Positions 1 through 7,902 of a stretch of 60,447 nucleotides of DNA are shown one piece after another; the first letter of the stretch is position 1, and each line of letters opens with the position of its first letter. Source of the stretch: Methylobacterium frigidaeris (GTDB taxonomy: Bacteria; Pseudomonadota; Alphaproteobacteria; Rhizobiales; Beijerinckiaceae); the NCBI RefSeq assembly GCF_022179185.1, contig NZ_BPQJ01000038.1, positions 1-60,447 of the forward strand, in the 5' to 3' direction. The notes beneath the pieces are model-generated. The model did no database searches, was not told the DNA's origin, and saw only the letters and a list, made by a program, of their open reading frames with translations. The translations under genes and the position numbers were made by a program.

Positions 1-51
1 CTCCACGAACCGGTGAAAACCCTCACGAGTCAAAATATAAGCGCGGCGGTA

Positions 52-166
52 TCAGCCGATTGAAAATCGGCTGACCTCGAAGGAGGCTTCCAGGGATCAC
101 AGAGGCTTCTGGAGGCCTCCTTCGAGGTCAGTCCATCATTGATGGACTGACACCTCAGGATGAGGT
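52..166. repeat. Chain of four abutting hairpins
   Basis: Four inverted repeats follow one another with shared or touching edges. Arms 52-60/66-74 are a 9-bp perfect stem. Arms 72-93/109-130 form a 22-bp stem with one mismatch, centred on CCTCGAAGGAGG and its complement. Arms 128-137/141-150 are a 10-bp perfect stem with a 3-base loop. Arms 152-157/161-166 are a 6-bp stem. Neighbouring stems share the TGA/TCA bases at their junctions. The cluster fills most of the gene-free left edge of the window (1-247). It looks like a compound REP-type extragenic element or a terminator cluster for a gene outside the window. No coding region is visible in it. Confidence 0.75.
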
Positions 167-247
167 TGCGGGGAGGAAAAGGGGACGTCGATCGATCGGG
201 TGTTGCGTTCGATGGTCATGGTGAGACGATCGCTGTCTCTCACTCGA

Positions 248-1345
248 TCACGCCGCCACCCGCCGCTCCGGATACAGCCCGAGCAGCCCCTCCGGAGTCG
301 CCTCCGCCACGCCGCGCTCGGTGATGATCCCGGTCACCAGGCGGGCCGGAGTCACGTCGAAGGCCGGGTTCGCCACCGGGCTGCCGGGCGAGACCACCGC
401 CACGGTGGCGAAGGCGCCCTCGTCGGTGCGGCCGGTGAGGTGGGTCACCTCGCGGGCGTCGCGCTCCTCGATCGGGATGCCGGCGACGCCGTCAGTCAGG
501 GTCCAGTCGATGGTCGAGAACGGCAGGGCGGCGTAGAACGGCACCCCGCAATCGCGGGCGGCGAGCGCCTTCAGGTAGGTGCCGATCTTGTTGCAAACGT
601 CGCCGGTCGAGGTGGTGCGGTCCGAGCCGACGATGCAGAGATCGACCTGCCCGTGCTGCATCAGGTGCCCGCCGGCATTGTCGGCGATGACCGTATGCGG
701 CACGCCGTGAGCGTTGAGCTCGAAGGCGGTGAGCGCCGCGCCCTGGTTGCGCGGCCGGGTCTCGTCGACCCAGACATGGACGGCCAAGCCGGCATCGTGC
801 GCGACGTAGATCGGCGCCAGCGCCGTGCCCCAGTCGACGGTGGCGAGCCAGCCGGCATTGCAATGGGTCAGCACGTTGACCGGCCCGGCCTTCCTGCGCG
901 CGATCTCGGCGATCAGCGCCGCCCCGTGCTCGCCGATCGCCCGGCAGCTCGCCACGTCCTCGTCGGCGATGCGGGCGGCCTCCGCGAAGGCGGCGGCCTC
1001 GCGCTCTTTGGCGGAGAGCGGTTGCAGCACCCCCGCCACCCGGTCGAGGGCCCAGCGCAGGTTGATCGCGGTCGGCCGCGTCGCGGCGAGCCGGCTCCTG
1101 GCCCCGTCGAGATTGCGGTCGGACGGATCCTCGCGCATCGCGAGCGCCAGTCCGTAGGCGGCTGTGGCGCCGATGAGCGGCGCGCCGCGCACGATCATGG
1201 TGCGGATCGCGACCGCCGCCTCCGCCTCGCTCGCGAGAACCTTCGTTTCAAAGGCGAAGGGCAGGCGGGTCTGGTCGATCACGCAGATCCCCCCGCCATC
1301 GGGCGCGGGGAAGATGGTGCGGTAGTGGCGGCCGTCGATCTTCAT
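248..1345 (-). CDS. mtnA: S-methyl-5-thioribose-1-phosphate isomerase
   Basis: The enzyme isomerises 5-methylthioribose-1-phosphate to methylthioribulose-1-phosphate in the methionine salvage pathway, in the cytoplasm. The 365-residue protein is full length for the eIF2B-like MtnA family. Family signatures are visible: a RGAPLIG segment near the N-terminus, the catalytic-cysteine segment LTHCNAGWLA, and the catalytic-aspartate region VGSDRT followed by GDVCNKIGTY. I chose the ATG at 1345 (MKIDGRHY), which matches the family N-terminus. The frame stays open upstream to 1423 but that extension has no family character. It is transcribed alone, with decayed toxin-antitoxin remnants upstream and no other salvage gene in the window. 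The family call is firm; the exact substrate rests on family knowledge. Confidence 0.95.
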   Translation of the reverse strand: MKIDGRHYRTIFPAPDGGGICVIDQTRLPFAFETKVLASEAEAAVAIRTMIVRGAPLIGATAAYGLALAMREDPSDRNLDGARSRLAATRPTAINLRWALDRVAGVLQPLSAKEREAAAFAEAARIADEDVASCRAIGEHGAALIAEIARRKAGPVNVLTHCNAGWLATVDWGTALAPIYVAHDAGLAVHVWVDETRPRNQGAALTAFELNAHGVPHTVIADNAGGHLMQHGQVDLCIVGSDRTTSTGDVCNKIGTYLKALAARDCGVPFYAALPFSTIDWTLTDGVAGIPIEERDAREVTHLTGRTDEGAFATVAVVSPGSPVANPAFDVTPARLVTGIITERGVAEATPEGLLGLYPERRVAA

Positions 1346-1466
1346 GGCGGGCGTTTTAGCACGAAAGGCGGGGGCGGGGAGCCTGCGCGGCGGCACACTG
1401 AGCGCGTACTGGGATGCAGCCAATCTGCCACGTCAGCTCGATCTCACGATCGGCGCCGACGCGCGA

Positions 1467-1691
1467 CGACCTCGCGAGTTCACCCAGAGCAGTGCGGCAA
1501 CGCCGCATGACCTCGCGTGCGACGGCCATCTGTCCGGCCTCGAAAGCAGATCGCGCTGTCATTCAATATCCGTCGGGGATTTCTGTGAGACACAGCGCCG
1601 ATCCCTTGGTCAATGGCAGACTTTCACGAATCTCATCAGTCAGTGCGAGCGCAAGCGCGTCATCGATAGCCACAACCTTGAGTTCGGTCAT
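1467..1691 (-). pseudogene. AbrB/MazE-type antitoxin, disrupted
   Basis: Read on the minus strand from an ATG at 1691, the frame encodes 42 residues resembling the N-terminal swapped-hairpin domain of AbrB/MazE antitoxins, ending in LTKGSALCLTEIPDGY. A TGA at 1563-1565 follows. The same frame then continues with FEAGQMAVAREVMRRCR and a LGELAR end, the usual C-terminus of this family. In relatives, an arginine or lysine codon normally follows the DGY/DGF position, so a single CGA-to-TGA change would explain the stop. The natural stop after the ELAR end is also lost. No toxin gene is recognisable beside it. I read this as a decayed antitoxin of a Fic/Doc-type module. A shortened N-terminal domain could still be made. 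Confidence 0.6.
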
Positions 1692-1847
1692 TTCGACCTG
1701 CTTTGCCACCGGGCGGAGCAGATTCAGACCGTGATAGGCTGTTCACGCGAACCGACCAAGCGGAAGGCGGGCCCCGCATGCTGACGAAGACCTGAGCCGG
1801 AGCCTGTCCATCCATGCTAGAGTTCCGATCGAGATCAGTGGATTGCC

Positions 1848-2042
1848 ATGAAGGCTATGGGTTTGCCTGATGGAAGCCTCAGCCTTCCCGCCGCTCTGCG
1901 CGAGAGGCACGGCCTTACGCGAGGCGGAGAGGTGTCGGTCGAGGATACCGGCGCTGCGATCGTCCCGCGCACGCTGGATCAGGCCGTCGCCCGGGTGCAG
2001 GCCTTGAGCCTCGGGCTCGTCGAGGGGAAGACGGGTGCGTCA
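1848..2042 (+). pseudogene. VapB-like AbrB-fold antitoxin, C-terminus lost
   Basis: From the ATG at 1848 about 65 residues match the plan of an AbrB/VapB antitoxin: a short DNA-binding hairpin (SLSLPAALRERHGL, then GGEVSVED) followed by the toxin-binding helix LDQAVARVQALS and VEGKTGAS. In relatives this is followed by a VDDFLAERR-type tail. Here the similarity stops at about 2042, where a palindrome begins, and the frame runs into unrelated residues until 2189. A fragment of the partner toxin lies downstream at 2167-2301. The gene therefore appears truncated, although the DNA-binding half is intact and could still be expressed. The family assignment is by pattern only. Confidence 0.55.
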
Positions 2043-2050
2043 TACCCTTG

Positions 2051-2082
2051 CGCCTTCGCATCGGCGTGTCGATGCGAAGGCG
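2051..2082. repeat. 13-bp-arm palindrome inside broken VapBC module
   Basis: Perfect inverted repeat with arms CGCCTTCGCATCG at 2051-2063 and its complement at 2070-2082, loop 2064-2069. A smaller GGCGC/GCGCC hairpin follows at 2086-2099. It sits where the end of VapB and the first part of VapC would be expected, between the two surviving fragments. It resembles a REP-type extragenic palindrome. Confidence 0.8.
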
Positions 2083-2166
2083 AGCGGCGCATCAGCGCCG
2101 GCGCCCGTTCGGGCTTGTCTGGCACCGTCGAACGCGTCCGTTCGAAGGTGCGGCTGTATTACGCTC

Positions 2167-2301
2167 CGGCTCGGATTGTCGCTGGGTGATCGAGACTGCC
2201 TGGCCTTGGCTAAACGGGAAGGCGCGACGGCTGCGACTGCGGAGCGACGCTGGCGCGACATCGCGGCCGTCGTCGCCTTACAGAGTGAAACGAGTCGCTG
2301 A
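2167..2301 (+). pseudogene. VapC-like PIN toxin, C-terminal fragment
   Basis: About 44 residues beginning RLGLSLGDRDCLALAKREG and continuing ATAERRWRDIAAVV match the C-terminal third of PIN-domain VapC ribonucleases. That part carries the conserved LSLGDR-ALALA segment and the TAD/TAE-W element. The N-terminal part with the first catalytic aspartate is absent: only about 125 bp separate the VapB and VapC remnants where roughly 300 bp would be needed. The fragment has no credible start codon or ribosome-binding site of its own. An active toxin is therefore very unlikely. Confidence 0.6.
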
Positions 2302-2336
2302 AAGCGCGGGATGCGAAGTCCGAATCCCGCGCTTTC
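2300..2336. terminator. Hairpin between VapC fragment and serA
   Basis: Perfect 13-bp stem: GAAAGCGCGGGAT at 2300-2312 and its complement at 2324-2336, with an 11-base loop. It starts 5 bp past the serA stop on the minus strand and touches the end of the VapC fragment. There is no clean T-tract on either side, so it may act as a bidirectional terminator or as an mRNA 3' end stabiliser. Confidence 0.65.
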
Positions 2337-2340
2337 CTAC

Positions 2341-3939
2341 TCAGAACCGCACCGCCCGCGCCCGCTTCACCTGCGGGATCGCCTCGATCGCCCGCAGCAG
2401 GTCCGGCGAGACCGGCTCGTCGACGGCGGCGAAGCAGATCGCGTCGCCGCCGGGACGGTCGCGGCCGAGATGGAAGGTGGCGACGTTGACGCCGGCCTCG
2501 CCCATCAGCGTGCCGAAGCGCCCGATGAAGCCGGGCTGGTCGGCGTTGCGGATGTAGAGCATGTGCGGCGCCACCGCGGCTTCGAGCGCGATGCCGCGGA
2601 TCTCGACGAAGCGCGGGCGGCCGTCCTGGAACACCGTGCCGGCGGCGTCGCGGGGCATGTCCTCGGCCTCGACCGTGAGGTGGATGCGCGAGGCGTAGGG
2701 GCCCTCGATCGCGGTGCGGGTCGCAGTCTCGACCTGGATGCCGCGGGCCCGCGCCACCTCGATCGCCGAGACCATGTTGACGCCCTCCAGGAACGGCCGC
2801 AGCGCCCCGGTCACCGCGGCGGCGGTGAGCGCGCGGGTGTTCAGCTCCGCTGCCTCGCCCTCGTAGACGATGCGGATGCCGCGGATCGGCGCTTCGGTGA
2901 GCTGGCCGAGGAAGGAGCCGAGCTGCTCGGCGAGCGTCACGTAGGGCCGTAGGCGGGGGGCCTCCTCGGCGGAGATCGACGGGAAGTTGACCGCGTTGCG
3001 GATCGCCCCGTGCAGCAGGTAGTCGCTCATCTGCTCGGCTACCTGCAGCGCCACGTTCTCCTGCGCCTCGGTGGTCGAGGCGCCGAGATGCGGCGTGCAG
3101 ACCATGTTCGGGTGCCCGAACAGCACGTTGGTCTTGGCCGGCTCCTCCGTGAACACGTCGAACGCCGCCCCGGCGACGTGGCCGGATTCGAGCGCTGCCC
3201 GGAGCGCCACCTCGTCCACCAGGCCGCCGCGGGCGCAGTTGACGATCCGCACCCCCGGCTTCGTGCGCGCCAGGGCCTCGGCCGAGAGAATGTTGCGGGT
3301 CTTGTCGGTCAGCGGCACGTGCAGGGTGACGACGTCGGCCCGCCGCAGCAGCTCGTCGAGCTCGACCTTCTCGACGCCGAGCGCCATCGCCCGCTCCGGG
3401 GTCAGGAACGGGTCGTAGGCGACAACGCGCATCCGCAGGCCGATGCCGCGATCGGCGACGATGGCGCCGATATTGCCGCAGCCGATCACCCCGAGGGTCT
3501 TGGCGGTCAGCTCGATGCCGAGGAAGCGGTTCTTCTCCCAGCGTCCGGCTTGCGTCGAGGCGTCGGCCTGCGGGATCTGGCGGGCGAGCGACAGCATCAG
3601 CGCGATGGCGTGCTCGGCGGTCGTCACGGCGTTGCCGTGCGGCGTGTTCATCACGATCACGCCGCGGGACGTGGCGGCCGGCACGTCGATCGTGTCGACG
3701 CCGATGCCGGCCCTTCCGATCACCGTGAGGTTGCGGGCGCGCTCCAGCAGGGCAGCCGTAACCTTCGTGGTCGAGCGGACAGCGAGACCGTCATAGTCGC
3801 CGATGGCGGCGGCGAGGGCCTCCTTGTCCTTGCCGAGCTCCGGGCGGAGATCGGCCTGGATCCCGCGCTCGCGGAAGATCGCGACGGCGGCGGGGGAGAG
3901 GGTGTCGGAGATCAGGACTTTTTTGGGTGTGGTGGGCAT
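2341..3939 (-). CDS. serA: D-3-phosphoglycerate dehydrogenase
   Basis: It oxidises 3-phosphoglycerate to 3-phosphohydroxypyruvate with NAD, the first step of serine biosynthesis, which also feeds C1 and glycine metabolism. The 532-residue protein is the long type: catalytic domain, NAD-binding Rossmann insert (GCGNIGAIVADRG near residue 150), an intervening regulatory domain from about residue 320, and a C-terminal ACT domain (roughly 455-532). The arginine (NCARGG), glutamate (TEEPAK) and histidine (CTPHLGAST) signatures of D-2-hydroxyacid dehydrogenases are all present. The ATG at 3939 gives the typical N-terminus KVLISDTLSP. serC lies 382 bp upstream on the same strand, separated by palindromic repeats. 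The ACT domain suggests feedback control by serine, as known for this class. Confidence 0.97.
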   Translation of the reverse strand: MPTTPKKVLISDTLSPAAVAIFRERGIQADLRPELGKDKEALAAAIGDYDGLAVRSTTKVTAALLERARNLTVIGRAGIGVDTIDVPAATSRGVIVMNTPHGNAVTTAEHAIALMLSLARQIPQADASTQAGRWEKNRFLGIELTAKTLGVIGCGNIGAIVADRGIGLRMRVVAYDPFLTPERAMALGVEKVELDELLRRADVVTLHVPLTDKTRNILSAEALARTKPGVRIVNCARGGLVDEVALRAALESGHVAGAAFDVFTEEPAKTNVLFGHPNMVCTPHLGASTTEAQENVALQVAEQMSDYLLHGAIRNAVNFPSISAEEAPRLRPYVTLAEQLGSFLGQLTEAPIRGIRIVYEGEAAELNTRALTAAAVTGALRPFLEGVNMVSAIEVARARGIQVETATRTAIEGPYASRIHLTVEAEDMPRDAAGTVFQDGRPRFVEIRGIALEAAVAPHMLYIRNADQPGFIGRFGTLMGEAGVNVATFHLGRDRPGGDAICFAAVDEPVSPDLLRAIEAIPQVKRARAVRF

Positions 3940-4321
3940 GGCGGCCTCGAACGGGTGCGCGCCATCGCCCCGCGCAAGGGAGCGCGTCGGCCTGGGCTCG
4001 CGGAGTCACACCGGGTCGGGCGCATTCTCCTCTCCCCTCGGCGGGCAGAGGGCCGTGGTCCCGTTCGGGAGACACGGCGGGGCGATAGCCGAGGGTGAGG
4101 GGGGAGGTGCCGGAGGAGTAACGTCCGGAGATACCCCCTCACCGTCGCTTCGGCTTCGCCTGCGCTCGTCACGGCCCCGCCAAGGGGGCCGTGACCCTCT
4201 CCCCACCCGCGGGGAGAGGAGAGATCCCGCGCCTCGCTTGGCGATGTGTGCGCTTCGTGCGGCCACCCGTGGCCGACGCCGGTCCTCGCAGGGCTCCGGC
4301 GCCGATGATGACGATGGCTGG
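3940..4321. repeat. Palindrome-rich serC-serA spacer
   Basis: No gene is supported in this 382-bp gap. It contains a TCACGGCCCC/GGGGCCGTGA hairpin (4169-4178/4185-4194) immediately followed by a CCTCTCCCC/GGGGAGAGG hairpin (4196-4204/4211-4219). A weaker inverted pair with CCTCGGC and GCCGAGG cores lies around 4031-4100. This sequence style is common in alphaproteobacterial intergenic repeats. Reading frames across it encode only Arg/Pro/Ser-rich sequence. Confidence 0.6.
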
Positions 4322-5491
<1,170 letters not shown>

Positions 5492-5550
5492 GCCTGGTGT
5501 CCATCCTTCCAGATGGGCGCCTCTCGGTGGGGAGAGGTGTCCCGCCGGCT
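5492..5550 (-). ncRNA. serC leader RNA motif
   Basis: Directly upstream of the serC start, the minus-strand leader reads CGGGACACCTCTCCCCACC and then forms two short hairpins: CCTCTC/GAGAGG (plus-strand arms 5520-5525 and 5532-5537) and CCATC/GATGG (5501-5505 and 5512-5516). It ends a few bases before the ATG. Two hairpins abutting the start codon is the layout described for the serC motif of Hyphomicrobiales, thought to be a cis-regulatory RNA with no confirmed ligand. The match is from memory; a covariance-model scan would settle it. Confidence 0.75.
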
Positions 5551-5579
5551 CGCATGCGCCAGGCCGGACGTCGCGTCAA
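5551..5579 (-). promoter_or_regulatory. Possible serC promoter
   Basis: On the minus strand TTGACG (plus-strand 5574-5579) is followed after 17 bp by CATGCG (5551-5556). The -35 box is good and the -10 box is weak. The -35 overlaps the stop codon of the upstream small gene. The position is right for a transcript carrying the leader motif. Confidence 0.4.
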
Positions 5580-5797
5580 CCCTGCTGCGGCATCAAACGC
5601 GCGAGATGGGCGCGGTGGGCCGCGAGCGTCGCCTGGAAGTCGCTGAGCAGCGCCTCGGCCAGAGCCGCGGTCCGCCCGCCCCCCGGGGCGAGGCGCTCCA
5701 CCAGGGCACGCTGGCGCGCGACCCGGGCTTCCGCCTCGATGACGTGGCGCAAAGCCATCTCGAGATCCGTTTCGCGAAGCCGATGAGCCGCTTGCAT
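5576..5797 (-). CDS. Small conserved-type protein of unknown function
   Basis: A 73-residue protein with an ATG at 5797 preceded by a good ribosome-binding site (GGAGGG, about 8 bases upstream). It appears all-helical, with a heptad-like pattern of A, L, R and E (HVIEAEARVARQRALVERL, then a C-terminal helix ending HRAHLARLMPQQG), so a coiled coil is likely. There are no cysteines, no membrane segment and no signal peptide. I recall similar short proteins in Methylobacterium genomes but know no function. It ends just upstream of serC on the same strand and could be read with it. Confidence 0.6.
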   Translation of the reverse strand: MQAAHRLRETDLEMALRHVIEAEARVARQRALVERLAPGGGRTAALAEALLSDFQATLAAHRAHLARLMPQQG

Positions 5798-5946
5798 GGC
5801 GGAGCCCTCCTGCCACGGAGGCAGTCGGGCCGGCCCGGCCGATGGGCAGCTGGTGGATCGCGCACCGGAACCGACTGACCTTCCGGCACTATGGCACGGG
5901 CGGGTCCGCCCGGATAGGACGGGTAAGAGACCGTCAAGTGGCAGGC

Positions 5947-6666
5947 ATGAGCTGGGGTGACATGGACGAGTTCGGGCGCGCCCTGGGGCTGGCGGTCGCG
6001 ATGATCCTGCGGGCGGATGCCGATCTCGTCGCCATCGTCGGCCTGTCGCTGCGCGTCAGCCTCACGGCGGCCGGCCTCGGCTTCATCCTCGGCGCGCCCC
6101 TCGGGGCGCTGCTCGCCGCGACCCGCTTCCCCGGCCGCGGGGCGCTCCTCGTCCTCGTCAATGCGCTGCTCGGCCTGCCGCCGGTGGTGGTGGGTCTGGT
6201 GCTCTACCTGCTCGTCTCGCGCTCCGGGCCCCTTGGGAGCCTCGGCCTGCTGTTCACCCCCGGCGCCATGGTGATCGCCCAGGGGGCGCTCGCCCTGCCG
6301 ATCGTCGCGGCACTCTCGCACCGCACCTGCGAGGCCCTGTGGGCGGAATACGGCGACGCCCTGCGGGTCGATGGGGTCGGGACGGGGCACGCGGCCCTGA
6401 TCCTGCTCGCGATGGCGCCCGCACCCCTCGTCACCGCCTTCCTGGCGGCCTTCGGGCGGGCGATCGCCGAGGTCGGTGCCATCCTGATGGTCGGGGGCAA
6501 CATCCGCGGCTACACCCGCACCATGACGACCAGCATCGCGCTCGAGACCAGCCGCGGCGACCTAGCTCTCGCGCTCGGCCTCGGTCTCGTCCTCGTCAGC
6601 CTGACGCTGGTGGTGAGTGCCGCTGCCTTCGGGCTCAACCGGATGGCGGCGTTGCCCAGGGCGTGA
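5947..6666 (+). CDS. tupB: Tungstate/molybdate-type ABC transporter permease
   Basis: A 239-residue polytopic inner-membrane protein with about five or six hydrophobic segments. It has a binding-protein-dependent permease signature ending in AFGRAIAEVGAILMVGGNI, which matches the EAA loop of TupB/WtpB-type oxyanion permeases. I chose the ATG at 5947 (MSWGDMDEF); the frame is open 105 bp upstream but the extra residues are not membrane-like. The matching binding protein TupA lies immediately downstream on the opposite strand, 3 bp away tail to tail. No ATPase gene is in the window, so the transporter depends on one encoded elsewhere. Oxyanion specificity is inferred from the partner. Confidence 0.85.
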   Translation: MSWGDMDEFGRALGLAVAMILRADADLVAIVGLSLRVSLTAAGLGFILGAPLGALLAATRFPGRGALLVLVNALLGLPPVVVGLVLYLLVSRSGPLGSLGLLFTPGAMVIAQGALALPIVAALSHRTCEALWAEYGDALRVDGVGTGHAALILLAMAPAPLVTAFLAAFGRAIAEVGAILMVGGNIRGYTRTMTTSIALETSRGDLALALGLGLVLVSLTLVVSAAAFGLNRMAALPRA

Positions 6667-6669
6667 GGC

Positions 6670-7524
6670 CTAGTGAGTCGGCATCGTGCCGGTGGGGAAG
6701 AACAGCTGCTCGCCGTTGATCTTGAACGAGGCGATCGCCGCCCGGCCGCGCTCGGAGGTCAGCCACTCGTGCCAGATCGTCGCGTCGGCGGCGTGGATCT
6801 GCGGGCGATTCGATTGAGGGAACTTGGCGGGATTGACCAGGATCGAGCCGTAGGGGTTGAACAGGGCGGGATCGCCCTGGACCAGGATCACGAGGTTCTG
6901 GCGGTTCTTGAAGCTCGCCCAGGTCGCCCGGTCGGTCAGGGTATAGGCGTCCATCGCGGCGGCCGCGTTCAGCGTCGGGCCCATGCCCTGGCCGAGCTCG
7001 CGGTAGCTGCTGCCCAAGCCTCGGGCATCGACCCCGGCCTTCTTCCACAGCCGCAGCTCGGTGCGGTTGGTGCCGCTGTCGTCGCCGCGGCTGGCGAAAG
7101 GCGCCTTGGCGCGGGCGGTGCGGGCGAGCGCCTCCGCGGCGTCGCGCCCGCCCTTGAGGCCGGCCGGGTCGGCGGCGGGGCCGACGATCACGAAGTCGTT
7201 CGCCATCACGTCGCGGCGGTCAAGGCCGTGGCCCTCGGCGACGAACTTGTCCTCGCCGGGCCGGTCGTGGACCAGGAGTGCGTCGGCGTCGCCCTTGGCG
7301 CCGATGGCGAGCGCCTGGCCGGTGCCGACCGCGACGACCCGCACCGCGATGCCGGTCTCGCGCTGGAAGATCGGCAGCAGGTGGCCGAACAGGCCCGATT
7401 GCTCGGTCGAGGTAGTCGAGGCGAGCGTGATCGCCCGCTCCTGCGCGACGGCGGGCTGCTTGAGGGCGGGCGCGACGGCGAGGAGGGCGAGAAGGGCGAG
7501 GCGACGCGGGAACAGGCGGCTCAC
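6670..7524 (-). CDS. tupA: Tungstate-binding protein of ABC transporter
   Basis: A periplasmic binding protein of 284 residues with an N-terminal signal peptide (MSRLFPRRLALLALLAV, cleavage probably after AVAQ). The mature protein begins with ITLASTTSTEQSGLF, where the TTST stretch is the oxyanion-binding motif of TupA-type proteins. SRGDDSGTNRTE is the second ligand-binding loop. The start is a GTG at 7524. It converges on the tupB-like permease, leaving 3 bp between the stop codons, so the two cannot share a transcript. Tungstate would serve enzymes such as W-dependent formate dehydrogenase, which are known in methylotrophs; that link is inference. Confidence 0.88.
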   Translation of the reverse strand: MSRLFPRRLALLALLAVAPALKQPAVAQERAITLASTTSTEQSGLFGHLLPIFQRETGIAVRVVAVGTGQALAIGAKGDADALLVHDRPGEDKFVAEGHGLDRRDVMANDFVIVGPAADPAGLKGGRDAAEALARTARAKAPFASRGDDSGTNRTELRLWKKAGVDARGLGSSYRELGQGMGPTLNAAAAMDAYTLTDRATWASFKNRQNLVILVQGDPALFNPYGSILVNPAKFPQSNRPQIHAADATIWHEWLTSERGRAAIASFKINGEQLFFPTGTMPTH

Positions 7525-7605
7525 GGACTTGGCTCCGGTAGGGTCTGCTGTCCTGCGTATCCTGCGGCACGGGCTCAGCGCCAGGATCTATCGGCCTCCG
7601 CGGGA

Positions 7606-7902
7606 TCAACCCTTGGCCGCCGGTTCCGCCGCCGCGAGGCTGTTGGCGAGGGTGGTGAGCAGGGCGGCGGCCCGGGCGGCGATCTCTGGCTCGTGCCCGT
7701 TCGCGGCCAGGCGCCGCTTGGTCTCGATCACGGTCTCCACCGCCTCGACCAGCTCGGAGGCCGGGATCACCTTGCGCTCGACGAGGGCGAGCATCAGGCT
7801 CTCGATCAGCATCAGGGCGGCCTGACCGCTGGCGGCGTGCTGCCGGTCCATCCCGTCCCGACCCTTCCCGTCCTGCGTCATGCCTTCTTCAGTGGCCGGC
7901 AT
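7606..7902 (-). CDS. Small helical protein of unknown function
   Basis: A 98-residue protein. The core QAALMLIESLMLALVERKVI followed by ASELVEAVETVIETK suggests a short helical domain; the C-terminus is Ala-rich. I chose the ATG at 7902, which has a good ribosome-binding site (AAAGGTGG) and overlaps the end of the Crp-family gene by 14 bp, suggesting translational coupling. ATGs at 7881 and 7851 are alternatives. There is no signal peptide or membrane helix. I do not recognise a characterised family. Confidence 0.65.
   Translation of the reverse strand: MPATEEGMTQDGKGRDGMDRQHAASGQAALMLIESLMLALVERKVIPASELVEAVETVIETKRRLAANGHEPEIAARAAALLTTLANSLAAAEPAAKG

Noticed and set aside
1344..1784. 146-residue plus-strand frame over the antitoxin remnant
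   Set aside because: No ribosome-binding site or domain, and the minus strand carries a recognisable decayed antitoxin.
2035..2169. N-terminal part of the frame holding the VapC fragment
   Set aside because: The residues before the VapC-like segment come from the palindrome and unrelated sequence and do not resemble a PIN domain.
4006..4266. 86-residue open frame in the serC-serA spacer
   Set aside because: It is Arg/Pro/Ser-rich and lies on palindromic repeats, the usual translation artefact of such elements.
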